Origin: CAYQNU01 sp964419055
Lineage (GTDB): Bacteria > Bacteroidota > Bacteroidia > Flavobacteriales_D > Parvicellaceae
Direction of reading: 5' to 3'
Assembly (NCBI GenBank): GCA_964419055.1
Contig: CAYQNU010000002.1
Span: 203,786-267,785, forward strand
Length of the DNA stretch: 64,000 bases
Positions 1 through 8,563 of the stretch are shown one piece after another (the first letter of the stretch is position 1; each line of letters starts with the position of its first letter). Made by a program: the position numbers and the translations under genes. The notes under the pieces are model-generated. The model was given only the letters and a program-made list of their open reading frames with translations. It was not told the DNA's origin and made no database searches.

Positions 1-215
1 CTTTTCAAAACATTGTGATAATTTCCAATAAGTGTGTAAAAGAGAACCCAACAAATAGGAATAATGATTAAACCGATATAAAAATTGACATCGATTACAA
101 ATTCAACTTCTTCAATAAAAACCTTACGTGCATAATAAAACAATAGCCACGTCAAAGCAGCCATTATCCAATCAAACATTACGTAAAAAATCACATATTT
201 TCTCTCAACCGTCAA
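1..215 (-). CDS. Sugar transferase, N-terminal fragment (cut by window edge)
   Basis: This is the first ~71 codons of a gene that runs off the left edge. Reading leftwards from a TTG at 213-215, preceded by AGAAGGA, the translation begins MTVERKYVIFYVMFDW and continues with two hydrophobic segments separated by a short charged stretch. This pattern and wording resemble the N-terminus of Bacteroidota polyprenyl glycosylphosphotransferases (WcaJ-type initiating sugar transferases), which have N-terminal membrane helices before a C-terminal bacterial sugar transferase domain. The diagnostic catalytic domain lies outside the window, so the assignment rests on the N-terminus only. It starts 31 bp after the stop of the lipoprotein gene on the same strand, so the two probably form an operon. 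An alternative ATG lies 12 codons further in. Confidence 0.5.
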   Translation of the reverse strand, partial: MTVERKYVIFYVMFDWIMAALTWLLFYYARKVFIEEVEFVIDVNFYIGLIIIPICWVLFYTLIGNYHNVLK

Positions 216-246
216 TCCTTCTAAAATATTTTAAAAATCAATACTT

Positions 247-1137
247 TTATTGTCTGTAGAAAATTTTAATGTTATCTACATAAACCTCAATTCCATCATA
301 CCCATCAGGATTTAAAACCCTAATATAAATTTCAAAATCATTGGCAACGGGATAAAAAGTAGTTGCATCGGTGAGATACAAATAGGTTTTTTTCCATTGC
401 ATCACTCCGTTCGAATCGGTAGTCGGATTAAAGGTTATTAGGGGTGTTCTAACGAAGCTGGCTATTTGATCATCTTTACTTAAGATACCCACTTGAAATG
501 AATAATTACATTTAAAATTAAGCTCCATGTATGCAGGTATATCAATATTTTTAGGCATACCGTCAAAATAAGGTTCATCTGTGCGCATTTCACAAACCAA
601 ATGATTGGAATTCATCTTAATAACGCCACAGTTTCCTTCAAACAATCCTTGGGTGTTGGCCGAAGTACCTACAAACATTACAGTATCACTTTGATAGTCA
701 TCGAATTTAATTCCTGGATCTTCAAAATCTTCAATCCAAGGTGTGTAATTCACTTCATAAGTAATGTCTGGATTTATACTAAAAATTGAATCTGAAACTA
801 AATTCATTGTTTCATTATAAAACGTGTAAAATGGATATGCTGCTCGTTCTCCAGCTACTCCATTCTTCATAATCCCGGCTTTAATTTTTATATTTTGATT
901 ACCTTGAGCATGAATGGGAACCAAGGCAGGTAGTTCATATACCCCAACCAAATTATCGTTTAAGTAAACCCAACAATCTGTTATTCTGCTGGAAGAAGTG
1001 CCATGTGAAGATAAAGTCGTTAAATTAAATTGTTCAACTTTTACGAAAGCAGGTATTACTTCTGGACGATCAAACAAACCGCAACCTGAAAAAATAAAAG
1101 CTATGAGTATAATAAATGCGTTAATTATCTTTTTCAC
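247..1137 (-). CDS. Hypothetical surface lipoprotein
   Basis: A 296-residue protein with an N-terminal signal peptide ending in the lipobox FSGC (Cys19), so it should be a lipid-anchored envelope protein. No known catalytic domain is recognised. The C-terminal half reads as beta-rich, with alternating aromatic residues, and could be a jelly-roll or galactose-binding-like fold, but this is inference. The gene lies directly upstream of the partial sugar transferase on the same strand, so a role in surface or exopolysaccharide assembly is possible. The start is the only ATG that gives a complete lipoprotein signal. Confidence 0.8.
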   Translation of the reverse strand: MKKIINAFIILIAFIFSGCGLFDRPEVIPAFVKVEQFNLTTLSSHGTSSSRITDCWVYLNDNLVGVYELPALVPIHAQGNQNIKIKAGIMKNGVAGERAAYPFYTFYNETMNLVSDSIFSINPDITYEVNYTPWIEDFEDPGIKFDDYQSDTVMFVGTSANTQGLFEGNCGVIKMNSNHLVCEMRTDEPYFDGMPKNIDIPAYMELNFKCNYSFQVGILSKDDQIASFVRTPLITFNPTTDSNGVMQWKKTYLYLTDATTFYPVANDFEIYIRVLNPDGYDGIEVYVDNIKIFYRQ

Positions 1138-1196
1138 TATTCAAATAATAAAAGATTGATTTCAATTTTAAAGAAACGCAAAGTTATAGTATTTAT

Positions 1197-1573
1197 TTTA
1201 TTAACCTAAGTTCGGGATAAAATTCAGTTCAAAACGTATGTAAAAGAACAGTTTCGACTAAAAAACAAGAAGGAATAACGGGTTATACCTCATCACAGTA
1301 GTTTTTAGTTAATTATTTCCCTTTTTGATGCGAGTATAACTGAAACTAATGAATCTTTCTATCGAAAACCTTCAAAGTTTCTATATATTTCAATTGATTT
1401 TTGGGAAGAAAATGACTTTTAGATGCTGTTAATTGTTCTACTTTAAATAAAAATCAATTATTCTGCGTTGAACTCGTGGTGATTTAGCCCGCTAAAGCCC
1501 AACAAATTCGCCTTGTCTAATTGTTTTTATATAATTTGAACTAAAATCCTTATCCCGAACTCAAGTTAATAAA
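1197..1573. mobile_element. MITE-like or decayed IS element bounded by ~37 bp inverted repeats
   Basis: The 570 bp gap between the lipoprotein gene and 1708 contains no credible coding sequence. It holds two imperfect inverted repeats, 1197..1234 and 1535..1573. Both begin TTTATTAAC, share AGTTCGGGATAA and end near AGTTCAAA. The ~300 bp between them has no ORF of useful length and several stops in all frames. Matching terminal repeats with a non-coding interior are typical of a non-autonomous MITE or the remnant of an insertion sequence. The family was not identified. Confidence 0.6.
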
Positions 1574-1707
1574 TCGAATTTAGAGTTCTTCCTATTCTCT
1601 ACCCTCTTTAATAAAACTTGCTGCTTTTTGAATACAACATATCAATAATTATCTTAATATTGTGGCGCACATTAAAATAAATATCTATTTATTTAAACTA
1701 TTTCATT

Positions 1708-2874
1708 ATGAAAAAAATTCCGATTCTCATCGTTTTTGTTACTTTTTTGCTCTCACACCAAACTCATTTTGCTCAATCTAAATTTGGTGCTGATTATAAA
1801 TATGTACACAATAACCCAGCTATTGGATTTGGAATTGGTACCAGTCATTATTTTGGTGATTTGAGTAAAGATAAAACGTTGTCGGGTGCAAAAATTGCCT
1901 CATTTGGAACTCATTTAAATTATTTACATCCTATTTCCAACTCATTTTTGGCAAAGGGCTCTATTAATTACAATAAACTAGGCCAATTTGGGTTAGATAC
2001 CTCAGGAAATTATCATAATATTAAAGCGAATTTATTTAGTTTTGATGCTGGTGCTAGATATCGAATTGACAACGATATTCTACTCGATAATCAGGTTCCA
2101 TTTACTATTTTTATAGGCGCAGGAGTGGGTTATTCGCTTTTTTCATTGTCCGAAGATCAATATGATGAAAACAATCAAAAGTATCATTATTGGAGTGATG
2201 GCACCATTCGTAACAATTCTGAAACAGACTTAGATGCAGCCAATGCCGAACTTATTTACAGAAACTATGATTTTGAAACAACCATTGAAACCGAAAATAA
2301 AGGATTTTTATATTCCTTTTTTGAATTAGGATTTGGATTAAAGATTACTTCAAATCTTAATGCACAATTTGTTTACAAACATAATTTTGCTTTTTCGGAT
2401 CAAATTGATGGTATTAGTACCAACTCAAGAAAAGATAAATATGTATACTTGAGTGCTGGTATGTTATGGTATTTTGGATTACCCGAACGCACTAATAGTG
2501 AAATATTACAAGCAAAAGCAGCAGAAAAAATACACTTAGAAGATTTAGACGATGATGGCGTGCCTGATGTGAATGACTTTTGTGCAAAAACGCCTCGAGG
2601 TTGGGAAGTAGATACCAAAGGATGTCCATTGGATGATGATGGTGATGGTGTGCCCAACAAACTTGACAAAGAGGCAAATACGGCAAAAGGAAGCTTAATC
2701 AACAAAGAAGGCGTTACTGTAACTGAAGAAGAATTGGAAGTAATGTATTTGCTTCAATCAGGTGAAATGGATGCGCATCCTAATTATCAAGAATATAAAA
2801 AGAAATATCCTAAATTATTCTTTCTTTTTTATGGTGAAGAAGTCATTCAAAAAACAGAATCAATTTCTGAATAA
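1708..2874 (+). CDS. Outer-membrane beta-barrel protein with thrombospondin type 3 repeats
   Basis: A 388-residue protein with a Sec signal peptide (MKKIPILIVFVTFLLS...FAQ). Residues ~30-265 contain alternating aromatic/glycine segments like a beta-barrel. Residues ~278-325 contain acidic calcium-binding TSP3 repeats (DLDDDGVPDVNDFC and LDDDGDGVPNKLD). In OmpA-family proteins such repeats link the barrel to a peptidoglycan-binding OmpA domain, but no OmpA domain follows here: the protein ends after ~60 lysine-rich residues. It may therefore be a truncated or divergent OmpA-like porin. The next gene follows after 39 bp on the same strand. Confidence 0.8.
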   Translation: MKKIPILIVFVTFLLSHQTHFAQSKFGADYKYVHNNPAIGFGIGTSHYFGDLSKDKTLSGAKIASFGTHLNYLHPISNSFLAKGSINYNKLGQFGLDTSGNYHNIKANLFSFDAGARYRIDNDILLDNQVPFTIFIGAGVGYSLFSLSEDQYDENNQKYHYWSDGTIRNNSETDLDAANAELIYRNYDFETTIETENKGFLYSFFELGFGLKITSNLNAQFVYKHNFAFSDQIDGISTNSRKDKYVYLSAGMLWYFGLPERTNSEILQAKAAEKIHLEDLDDDGVPDVNDFCAKTPRGWEVDTKGCPLDDDGDGVPNKLDKEANTAKGSLINKEGVTVTEEELEVMYLLQSGEMDAHPNYQEYKKKYPKLFFLFYGEEVIQKTESISE

Positions 2875-2913
2875 ATATTTGCATTTAACGATTTAAAACT
2901 GTTAAGGGTATCT

Positions 2914-4050
2914 ATGAAAGTTGGATTTGACGCAAAAAGGGCTTTTCAAAATTTTACGGGTCTTGGTAATTATTCTCGAGATTTAATTAAAAACTTACTT
3001 GAACAATATCCTGACCTTGATTATTGGTTATATGCTCCCAAAATTGTATCGAATGGTACTTCCAAAATATTTGAGGAGGGCAATAACCTTCATTTAATTT
3101 CTCCAAAATCTCAATTGGATAAAACCTTCAAATCACTTTGGAGGTCGATAAATCTAGAAAAAGAATTAAAAAAAGATGGCATTGAAATATTCCATGGGTT
3201 GAGTAATGAAATTCCTATTCGAAAAAAGAGTTCTTCAGTAAAATATGTGGTTACCATTCATGATTTAATATTTAAGCGATTCCCTCGCAATTACAAAGCT
3301 ATTGACCGTAGAATTTACAACACCAAATTCAAATATGCTTGTAAAAATGCCGATAAAATAATCGCCATTAGCGAACAAACAAAAAGGGATATTGTTGATT
3401 TTTATGGTATTTCACCTGAAAAAATTGAGGTTATCTATCAAACTTGTCACGAGAACTTCAAAAAAAACTATACTGAGGAGGTAAAGCAACATATTCGGGT
3501 TAAATACAACTTGCCTGAAAATTACTTATTGAATGTCGGTACTATTGAAACACGCAAAAATTTAAATGCCATTATTCAGGCTATGCCTTTTATGGAAAAC
3601 AATCTTCCTTTGGTCGTTGTGGGCAGAAGTACTCGTTATATGAACTTCTTGAAAGTTCAAATGACCAAATTAAAAATCAATCCTGATAAAATCATTTTTT
3701 TGAAAAACGTTTCTATTGAAGAACTGCCTTCTATTTATCAAATGGCCAGTGTTTTTATATACCCATCTTTTTTTGAAGGTTTTGGAATTCCAATTATTGA
3801 AGCCTTGTATTCTGGAACACCCGTAATTACAACAAATGGAGGTTGCTTTCCTGAAGCTGGAGGTCCCAATTCAATATACATTAACCCCGAAAATTACAAA
3901 GAAATTGCCACTCAAATTGATCGAGTAATCAACGATGAAAATTTACGTTTACACATGCGAACAGAGGGTAAAATTTATGCTCAAAATTTTGACTCCATAA
4001 AATTGGCTCATCAGGTAATGGAATTATACCAAAAATTGCGAATTTCTTAG
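2914..4050 (+). CDS. Glycosyltransferase family 4 (GT-B fold)
   Basis: A 378-residue cytoplasmic GT-B glycosyltransferase of the GT4 type. The nucleotide-sugar-binding half contains NVGTIETRKNL and the family's EX7E motif within FFEGFGIPIIEAL (residues ~286-298), where the second Glu contacts the donor sugar phosphate. The N-terminal half has the glycine-rich GLGNYS acceptor loop near residue 16 and THD near residue 117. Full length for the family. It probably transfers a sugar during polysaccharide or glycolipid assembly. Donor and acceptor cannot be inferred. Confidence 0.9.
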   Translation: MKVGFDAKRAFQNFTGLGNYSRDLIKNLLEQYPDLDYWLYAPKIVSNGTSKIFEEGNNLHLISPKSQLDKTFKSLWRSINLEKELKKDGIEIFHGLSNEIPIRKKSSSVKYVVTIHDLIFKRFPRNYKAIDRRIYNTKFKYACKNADKIIAISEQTKRDIVDFYGISPEKIEVIYQTCHENFKKNYTEEVKQHIRVKYNLPENYLLNVGTIETRKNLNAIIQAMPFMENNLPLVVVGRSTRYMNFLKVQMTKLKINPDKIIFLKNVSIEELPSIYQMASVFIYPSFFEGFGIPIIEALYSGTPVITTNGGCFPEAGGPNSIYINPENYKEIATQIDRVINDENLRLHMRTEGKIYAQNFDSIKLAHQVMELYQKLRIS

Positions 4051-4104
4051 AGGACTTAACTTAGTTTTTTTTACTATTATAAGTGTAGCCAATTTAAATA
4101 TAAT

Positions 4105-4112
4105 TATCTTTG
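4105..4112 (+). promoter_or_regulatory. Candidate -7 promoter box for tRNA-Leu
   Basis: TATCTTTG matches the Bacteroidota housekeeping -7 consensus TAnnTTTG. It lies 50 bp before the mature tRNA, a plausible length for a 5' precursor. No clear TTG -33 element sits at the usual distance of about 19 bp. Confidence 0.4.
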
Positions 4113-4162
4113 CCATTCAATTTGATTAACACTAAATAAATATGCTTATTTATTTAGATTTT

Positions 4163-4245
4163 GCCCAGGTGTTGAAATTGGTAGACAAGCCATCTTGAGG
4201 GGGTGGTGCACTACGTGCGTGCTGGTTCGAATCCAGTTCTGGGCA
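4163..4245 (+). tRNA. tRNA-Leu (anticodon GAG)
   Basis: The cloverleaf is complete. The acceptor stem GCCCAGG pairs with TCTGGGC. The anticodon stem CCATC/GGTGG encloses the loop TTGAGGG, with anticodon GAG at 4197-4199. A long variable arm (GCAC-TAC-GTGC) marks it as class II. The T arm is GCTGG-TTCGAAT-CCAGT and the discriminator is A. CCA is not encoded. It reads CTC and CTT codons. Confidence 0.97.
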
Positions 4246-4430
4246 CATTTCATTTTATAGTACTAAATTACGTTGAACTGGATGAGATGTTTACTCTCGT
4301 TATTTAAAAAAAATAACGGAGAATCCAGTTCTGGGCACATTTCATTTTAAATTACAAAATATACATAGAACTGGATGAGAAGTTTACTCTCATAATTTAA
4401 AAATGAAAACCGAGCATCCCGTTTTGGGCA
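4229..4430 (+). repeat. Tandem copies of the tRNA-Leu 3' end
   Basis: The last 17 bases of tRNA-Leu plus ~12 flanking bases recur about 92 bp downstream (4321 on) and, degenerately, another 93 bp further (4414..4430). Each of the two good units also contains the reverse complement of the T-arm segment (ATCCAGTTC paired with GAACTGGAT at 4231/4275 and 4323/4368), so each unit can fold into a hairpin. The units share GATGAGA and TTTACTCTC as well. This fills the ~390 bp between the tRNA and the next gene, in which no ORF is seen. Confidence 0.85.
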
Positions 4431-4581
4431 AAGCATAGATTTATTCCAAATAAACCTAGATCAGGACTAGAAGTTCAATCAAACTTTCAAAAGATTCAAT
4501 CCCTTAGTTTATAAATAATTGGGCATTTTAATCATACCGAAATAATTTTTGGAATAAAATATGTAAAGCGTTTTCCATAAG

Positions 4582-4612
4582 TTTGTATAGATTAAAAAAA
4601 AAAGTATCTTTG
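4582..4612 (+). promoter_or_regulatory. Bacteroidota housekeeping promoter (-33 TTTG, -7 TATCTTTG)
   Basis: TTTG at 4582-4585 and TATCTTTG at 4605-4612 are separated by 19 bp. This matches the Bacteroidota consensus TTTG-N19-TAnnTTTG. Transcription should begin around 4617-4620, just upstream of the OmpA-like gene at 4633. Confidence 0.75.
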
Positions 4613-4632
4613 CAACTGTCAAGTAAGTACTA

Positions 4633-5835
4633 ATGACAAAACAAAATTATATGAAAAACTATTTAATTATTTTAGGTGCAGTTGGAATTTCGATAGCATC
4701 TGCTACAATCCACGCTCAAGATGATAAAAACCTGGTTCAAAATCCAAGTTTTGAATCAGAAAAAGGTAAGTTAAAAAAATTAAATCAAATTGATATTGCT
4801 ACCGATTGGACGAGTCCAACTGGAATGAAAGCCGATTTATTTTCTTCGGGAAAACCTGCTCCTTGTTCAGCTCCTGACAATCCATATGGAAAAGAAGAGC
4901 CCATGGAAGGTAAAAATTATGCTGGAATCTTAATGTACAGTTATAACAATAAAGAACCGAGAACCTACATTCAAAATAAGTTAATGGCTCCTCTTAGAAA
5001 AGATGTTGAATATTGTATGAAATTCAATGTGAGCCTTTCTGATTTATCTAAATATGCCGTTAATAATTTTAATGTTTATTTTTCAAAAGATCCACTTTCA
5101 GTTGCTGAAAAAACAGACATTATTTTTGAAAAAGAAAAAGACAAAGAAGGTTTAGGAACGGTAAAAAGTAATGAGGTTATGTTGGGTAGATATGGATGGG
5201 AAACCATTTGTGTTACTTTTAAAGCTACAGGAAAAGAGCAATATATTGTAATTGGAAACTTCTACAATAACAAAGAAACCAAATTAGAAAAAATGAAAAA
5301 GAAAGAGGATTTTCCTGGTACTCAAGTTCCAAAAGCCTATTATTATATAGACGAGGTGGAATTGTTTATTATGGAAGATGCTTCAGAATGTGCTTGCAAA
5401 CAAGAAGGAGAATCTAAAGAATCGATTGTTTATCACAAAGAATACACCAGTGCTGATGGTTTTGACATTGAAGAACAAATAAAATTGGCTACAATTTATT
5501 TTGATGTTAACAACAGTAAAATAGAATCCAGTATGATGAAAGATTTAGAGATTATGGCAGGTACATTAATCGCTAATCCTGAATTCAAAATCGAATTAAC
5601 AGGTAACATTGATGCCGTTGAAGGGAAAGAAATGAAAGCAGAACCCGAAAATGAATTCTTAGCTAACTTAGCTCTTACACGTGCCGAGAAAGTAAAAGAA
5701 TATCTTGTAAATAAAGGAGTAGATGCTTCAAGAATTACAGTTAAATCAGCTCAAGATAAAAACTTAGCTAGTACCGGAACAACTCCTTTGGATGATGCCA
5801 AAAACAGACGTGTTGAGTTTAAACTTATTAAATAA
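4633..5835 (+). CDS. Secreted protein with C-terminal OmpA-like peptidoglycan-binding domain
   Basis: Up to 400 residues. The signal peptide is MKNYLIILGAVGISIASATIHAQ, so the start may be the ATG at 4651 rather than 4633; both lie downstream of the predicted transcription start. Residues ~35-250 begin NLVQNPSFE and resemble a galactose-binding/carbohydrate-binding beta-sandwich. Residues ~280-400 form an OmpA-like domain (ATIYFDVNNSKIESS ... NRRVEFKLIK), which in the family binds peptidoglycan non-covalently. The likely role is a periplasmic linker between cell wall and outer membrane. A strong terminator follows at 5860. The next gene has the same architecture and overlaps it. Confidence 0.85.
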   Translation: MTKQNYMKNYLIILGAVGISIASATIHAQDDKNLVQNPSFESEKGKLKKLNQIDIATDWTSPTGMKADLFSSGKPAPCSAPDNPYGKEEPMEGKNYAGILMYSYNNKEPRTYIQNKLMAPLRKDVEYCMKFNVSLSDLSKYAVNNFNVYFSKDPLSVAEKTDIIFEKEKDKEGLGTVKSNEVMLGRYGWETICVTFKATGKEQYIVIGNFYNNKETKLEKMKKKEDFPGTQVPKAYYYIDEVELFIMEDASECACKQEGESKESIVYHKEYTSADGFDIEEQIKLATIYFDVNNSKIESSMMKDLEIMAGTLIANPEFKIELTGNIDAVEGKEMKAEPENEFLANLALTRAEKVKEYLVNKGVDASRITVKSAQDKNLASTGTTPLDDAKNRRVEFKLIK

Positions 5836-7063
5836 AATTATCATTTGTTTTATTTTGCTAAAAGCCCTTTCATTCGGAAGGGCTTTTTCGCAATCTATAA
5901 TTTCTAATGGTGATTTTCACTCTATTTCTGATTGCCCCCAATTTTGGAGTCAGAAAGCTCAAGAGTTCAAAACCAATAATTGGTGGTCGCCAACTTTAGG
6001 TACTCCAGACACTTACAACCCTTGTAGTAAAATGTGTGGGACTTTATCCAATTGGTTAGGTGGTGTTCCTGAAACCAATAATGGCTACATTGGATTAGTT
6101 ATTCAATCGTTCAATAAAAATGCTGAGACACTTTATAGAGAATATGTGCAAACTCAACTAACCCAATCACTTATTAAAGATAGTTCTTATACCCTTTCTC
6201 TGGATATTTTTTTTCCTGTAAACTGTCAGTTCATTACCACCGATTTTGGGGTTTTGTTTAGTGAATTTGCAATTAAAAGCAACACTGAAGGCATTCTTCC
6301 AATTCAAAAAAACTTTCCTCAAGCCATCAGTATCCCTTCCACTAAAAAAGGTCAATGGCACAAAGTGACGCATACATTTGTAGCTAATGGACAAGAGCGA
6401 TTTTTGACCATAGGAAATTTTTTATATGCTATGACCAATCCAGTGGCCTCAGAAGGTTCCATTCCTTTGAGTTATCTTTTTATTGATAATGTTGTACTGG
6501 TTCCTTCTGGCAATACATCAACACAATTGTCAAAAAAGGTTTATCCAAATCGCGGGCTAACCTTTTCAGTTGGAAAAGTGTTTGATTTGGATGGAAATGA
6601 AACTACCGATCAAGTCCATAATAAAGATACCGCTCACGCCTATTGTTCTTGTGTCAATTGTATGCGCTTGAGAGGAGAATTAGACCCCAATTTAACTAAA
6701 CTGGAAGCATTGACTGATTTTGAAGTAAAAGAAGGACAACGGATTGATCTTAACGAAATACTTTTTGATGTAAGCACGGGAGCCATACGCCCAGAATCGC
6801 GTGTTTTTTTGAATAATTTAATTTTCTTTTTAACTGAAATTGACTACGCTGACTTGCGTTTTGTTGTTTACACGTATGAATCAAATCCAAATGGTGAAGC
6901 CATAGCAAAAGAAACTTCATTAAATTTGTATCATTTATTAAGAAAAAGTGGAATATCGAATAAAATTACGTTTCTTCACAATACAAAAAACAGTCTATCG
7001 AGATTGGATGGATTACCAACCGATAGAAGCATTGAATTGCATATTGTAAAAATAAACAAATGA
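5792..7063 (+). CDS. Secreted paralogue with degenerate OmpA-like C-terminus
   Basis: 423 residues from the first ATG, which overlaps the preceding gene by 44 bp. The signal peptide (hydrophobic IIICFILLKALSF then AFSQS) starts near residue 15, so a start at the GTG/TTG around 5810-5813 is also possible. The N-terminal ~230 residues begin IISNGDFHSISDCP, a counterpart of NPSFE in the upstream gene. The C-terminal ~115 residues align in outline with an OmpA domain (EILFDVSTGAIRPES) but the usual peptidoglycan-binding NxxLSxxRA signature is not evident. The hairpin terminator of the upstream gene lies inside its signal-peptide codons. Its stop overlaps the next start (ATGA). Confidence 0.75.
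   Translation: MMPKTDVLSLNLLNKIIICFILLKALSFGRAFSQSIISNGDFHSISDCPQFWSQKAQEFKTNNWWSPTLGTPDTYNPCSKMCGTLSNWLGGVPETNNGYIGLVIQSFNKNAETLYREYVQTQLTQSLIKDSSYTLSLDIFFPVNCQFITTDFGVLFSEFAIKSNTEGILPIQKNFPQAISIPSTKKGQWHKVTHTFVANGQERFLTIGNFLYAMTNPVASEGSIPLSYLFIDNVVLVPSGNTSTQLSKKVYPNRGLTFSVGKVFDLDGNETTDQVHNKDTAHAYCSCVNCMRLRGELDPNLTKLEALTDFEVKEGQRIDLNEILFDVSTGAIRPESRVFLNNLIFFLTEIDYADLRFVVYTYESNPNGEAIAKETSLNLYHLLRKSGISNKITFLHNTKNSLSRLDGLPTDRSIELHIVKINK
5860..5888 (+). terminator. Rho-independent terminator inside the next gene's signal-peptide codons
   Basis: A perfect 10 bp stem (AAAAGCCCTT / AAGGGCTTTT), an 8-base loop and a T run. It lies 25 bp after the stop of the OmpA-like gene and within codons ~23-33 of the overlapping downstream gene. 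Confidence 0.8.
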
Positions 7064-8409
7064 CCATGCCTATGTCTCACGCAATAGTTGAAAAAGGAAA
7101 TAAAAAAGTTATGAATGGATGGGCTTTTTATGATTGGGCCAACTCCGTTTATCCTTTAGTCATAACAACAGCTATTTTTCCTATATTCTATGAAAGTTAT
7201 GTAGTTCATTTCACCGAAATTATAAACGGTGAAGAAGTGAATTTTGTAAACTTTTTTGGTTTTAAACTAATTAATACCGCTTTAATTTCAATTCTTACTG
7301 CCGTATATTTCGTTTTAATTGTGTTCATATTACCGTTACTTACGGGTATTGCTGATGCCGCAGGCAATAAAAAGAATTTTTTACGCTTTTTTTGTTACTT
7401 AGGTTCTTTCTCGTGTATGTCCTTGTATTTTTTTGATAAAAACCATTTAGAATTGAGTATGTTAAGCTTTGTATTCGCAGGTATTGGTTTTTGGTGCAGT
7501 TTGGTTTTTTACAATGCCTACCTCCCAGAAATTGCCGAAGAGAAAGATCATGATGCGCTGTCTGCCAAAGGTTTTTCAATGGGCTATTTTGGTAGTGTTT
7601 TATTACTCATTAGTTGCTTAGTAGCAATAATGGTTTTTAAAATGGATGCTCGTTATTGTTTTGTTGCCACAGGTTTGTGGTGGTTTGGCTTTAGTCACGT
7701 TACCTTTGCTCGTCTACCAAAAATTCAAAACAGAGACGATGCTTTTGGGTCTAATATTTACAAAGGATTTAAAGAAATAAAAAATGTCTGGAAACAAGTT
7801 CAGCAAACAGTACGATTAAAAAGGTATTTACAATCATTTTTTGTTTACAGTATGGCCGTGCAAACGATTATGATTATGGCCGTTTATTTTGGTTCCAAAG
7901 AAATTAAATGGAACGACTCTGATCATGCTAAATTAGGCCTCATCGTAAGTGTAATTTTAATTCAATTAATTGCCATTCCTGGAGCCATTGGCTTGTCAAA
8001 ATTATCAGAAAAAATTGGCAATATTAGAGCCCTCATTTTGGTGGTTTCAATTTGGATCATCATCTGTTTGAGTGCGTTTTTTGTAACCACACCCTTACAA
8101 TTTTATTTTATTGCTGCATTTGTTGGTTTGGTAATGGGAGGCATACAATCCTTAAGCAGAAGTACCTATTCTAAATTTATTCCTGAAAACACACCTGATA
8201 CCGCTTCTTTTTTCTCTTTTTATGACATTGCCGAAAAATTAGGAATAGTAGTAGGAATGCTTTCGTACGGTTTGATAGAACAACTCACCGGAAGTATGCG
8301 CAATTCGATTGTGTCATTAGTAGTATTTTTTACCGTTGGTCTGCTTCTATTATTGCGTGTTCCGAAGGAGGAGGTTGCTCAAAAATTTAATGGGGAAATT
8401 GTTGATTAA
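7060..8409 (+). CDS. UMF1-type major facilitator superfamily transporter
   Basis: A 449-residue integral membrane protein with about 12 hydrophobic segments. The N-terminal NGWAFYDWANSVYP signature is characteristic of the UMF1 (unknown major facilitator 1, Atg22-like) branch of the MFS. LSRSTYSKFIP and FSFYDIAEKLG near the C-terminal half are also typical. The substrate is unknown for this family in bacteria; efflux of amino acids or similar solutes is inferred from Atg22. The ATG at 7060 overlaps the upstream stop as ATGA, which suggests translational coupling. ATGs at 7066 and 7072 are alternatives. Confidence 0.9.
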   Translation: MTMPMSHAIVEKGNKKVMNGWAFYDWANSVYPLVITTAIFPIFYESYVVHFTEIINGEEVNFVNFFGFKLINTALISILTAVYFVLIVFILPLLTGIADAAGNKKNFLRFFCYLGSFSCMSLYFFDKNHLELSMLSFVFAGIGFWCSLVFYNAYLPEIAEEKDHDALSAKGFSMGYFGSVLLLISCLVAIMVFKMDARYCFVATGLWWFGFSHVTFARLPKIQNRDDAFGSNIYKGFKEIKNVWKQVQQTVRLKRYLQSFFVYSMAVQTIMIMAVYFGSKEIKWNDSDHAKLGLIVSVILIQLIAIPGAIGLSKLSEKIGNIRALILVVSIWIIICLSAFFVTTPLQFYFIAAFVGLVMGGIQSLSRSTYSKFIPENTPDTASFFSFYDIAEKLGIVVGMLSYGLIEQLTGSMRNSIVSLVVFFTVGLLLLLRVPKEEVAQKFNGEIVD

Positions 8410-8563
8410 TTGAACTCGAATTCCGAATCTGATCGTTATTTGATTACGTTAAAGTTTCCTCCTGTTCTTACCATAGGTTAAGAAATTTTATTTTACACAA
8501 CAACTATTGTTTTGGTAATTATTTATTCCGTAAATTTGTTATCAAATAAAAAATTATAAATGT

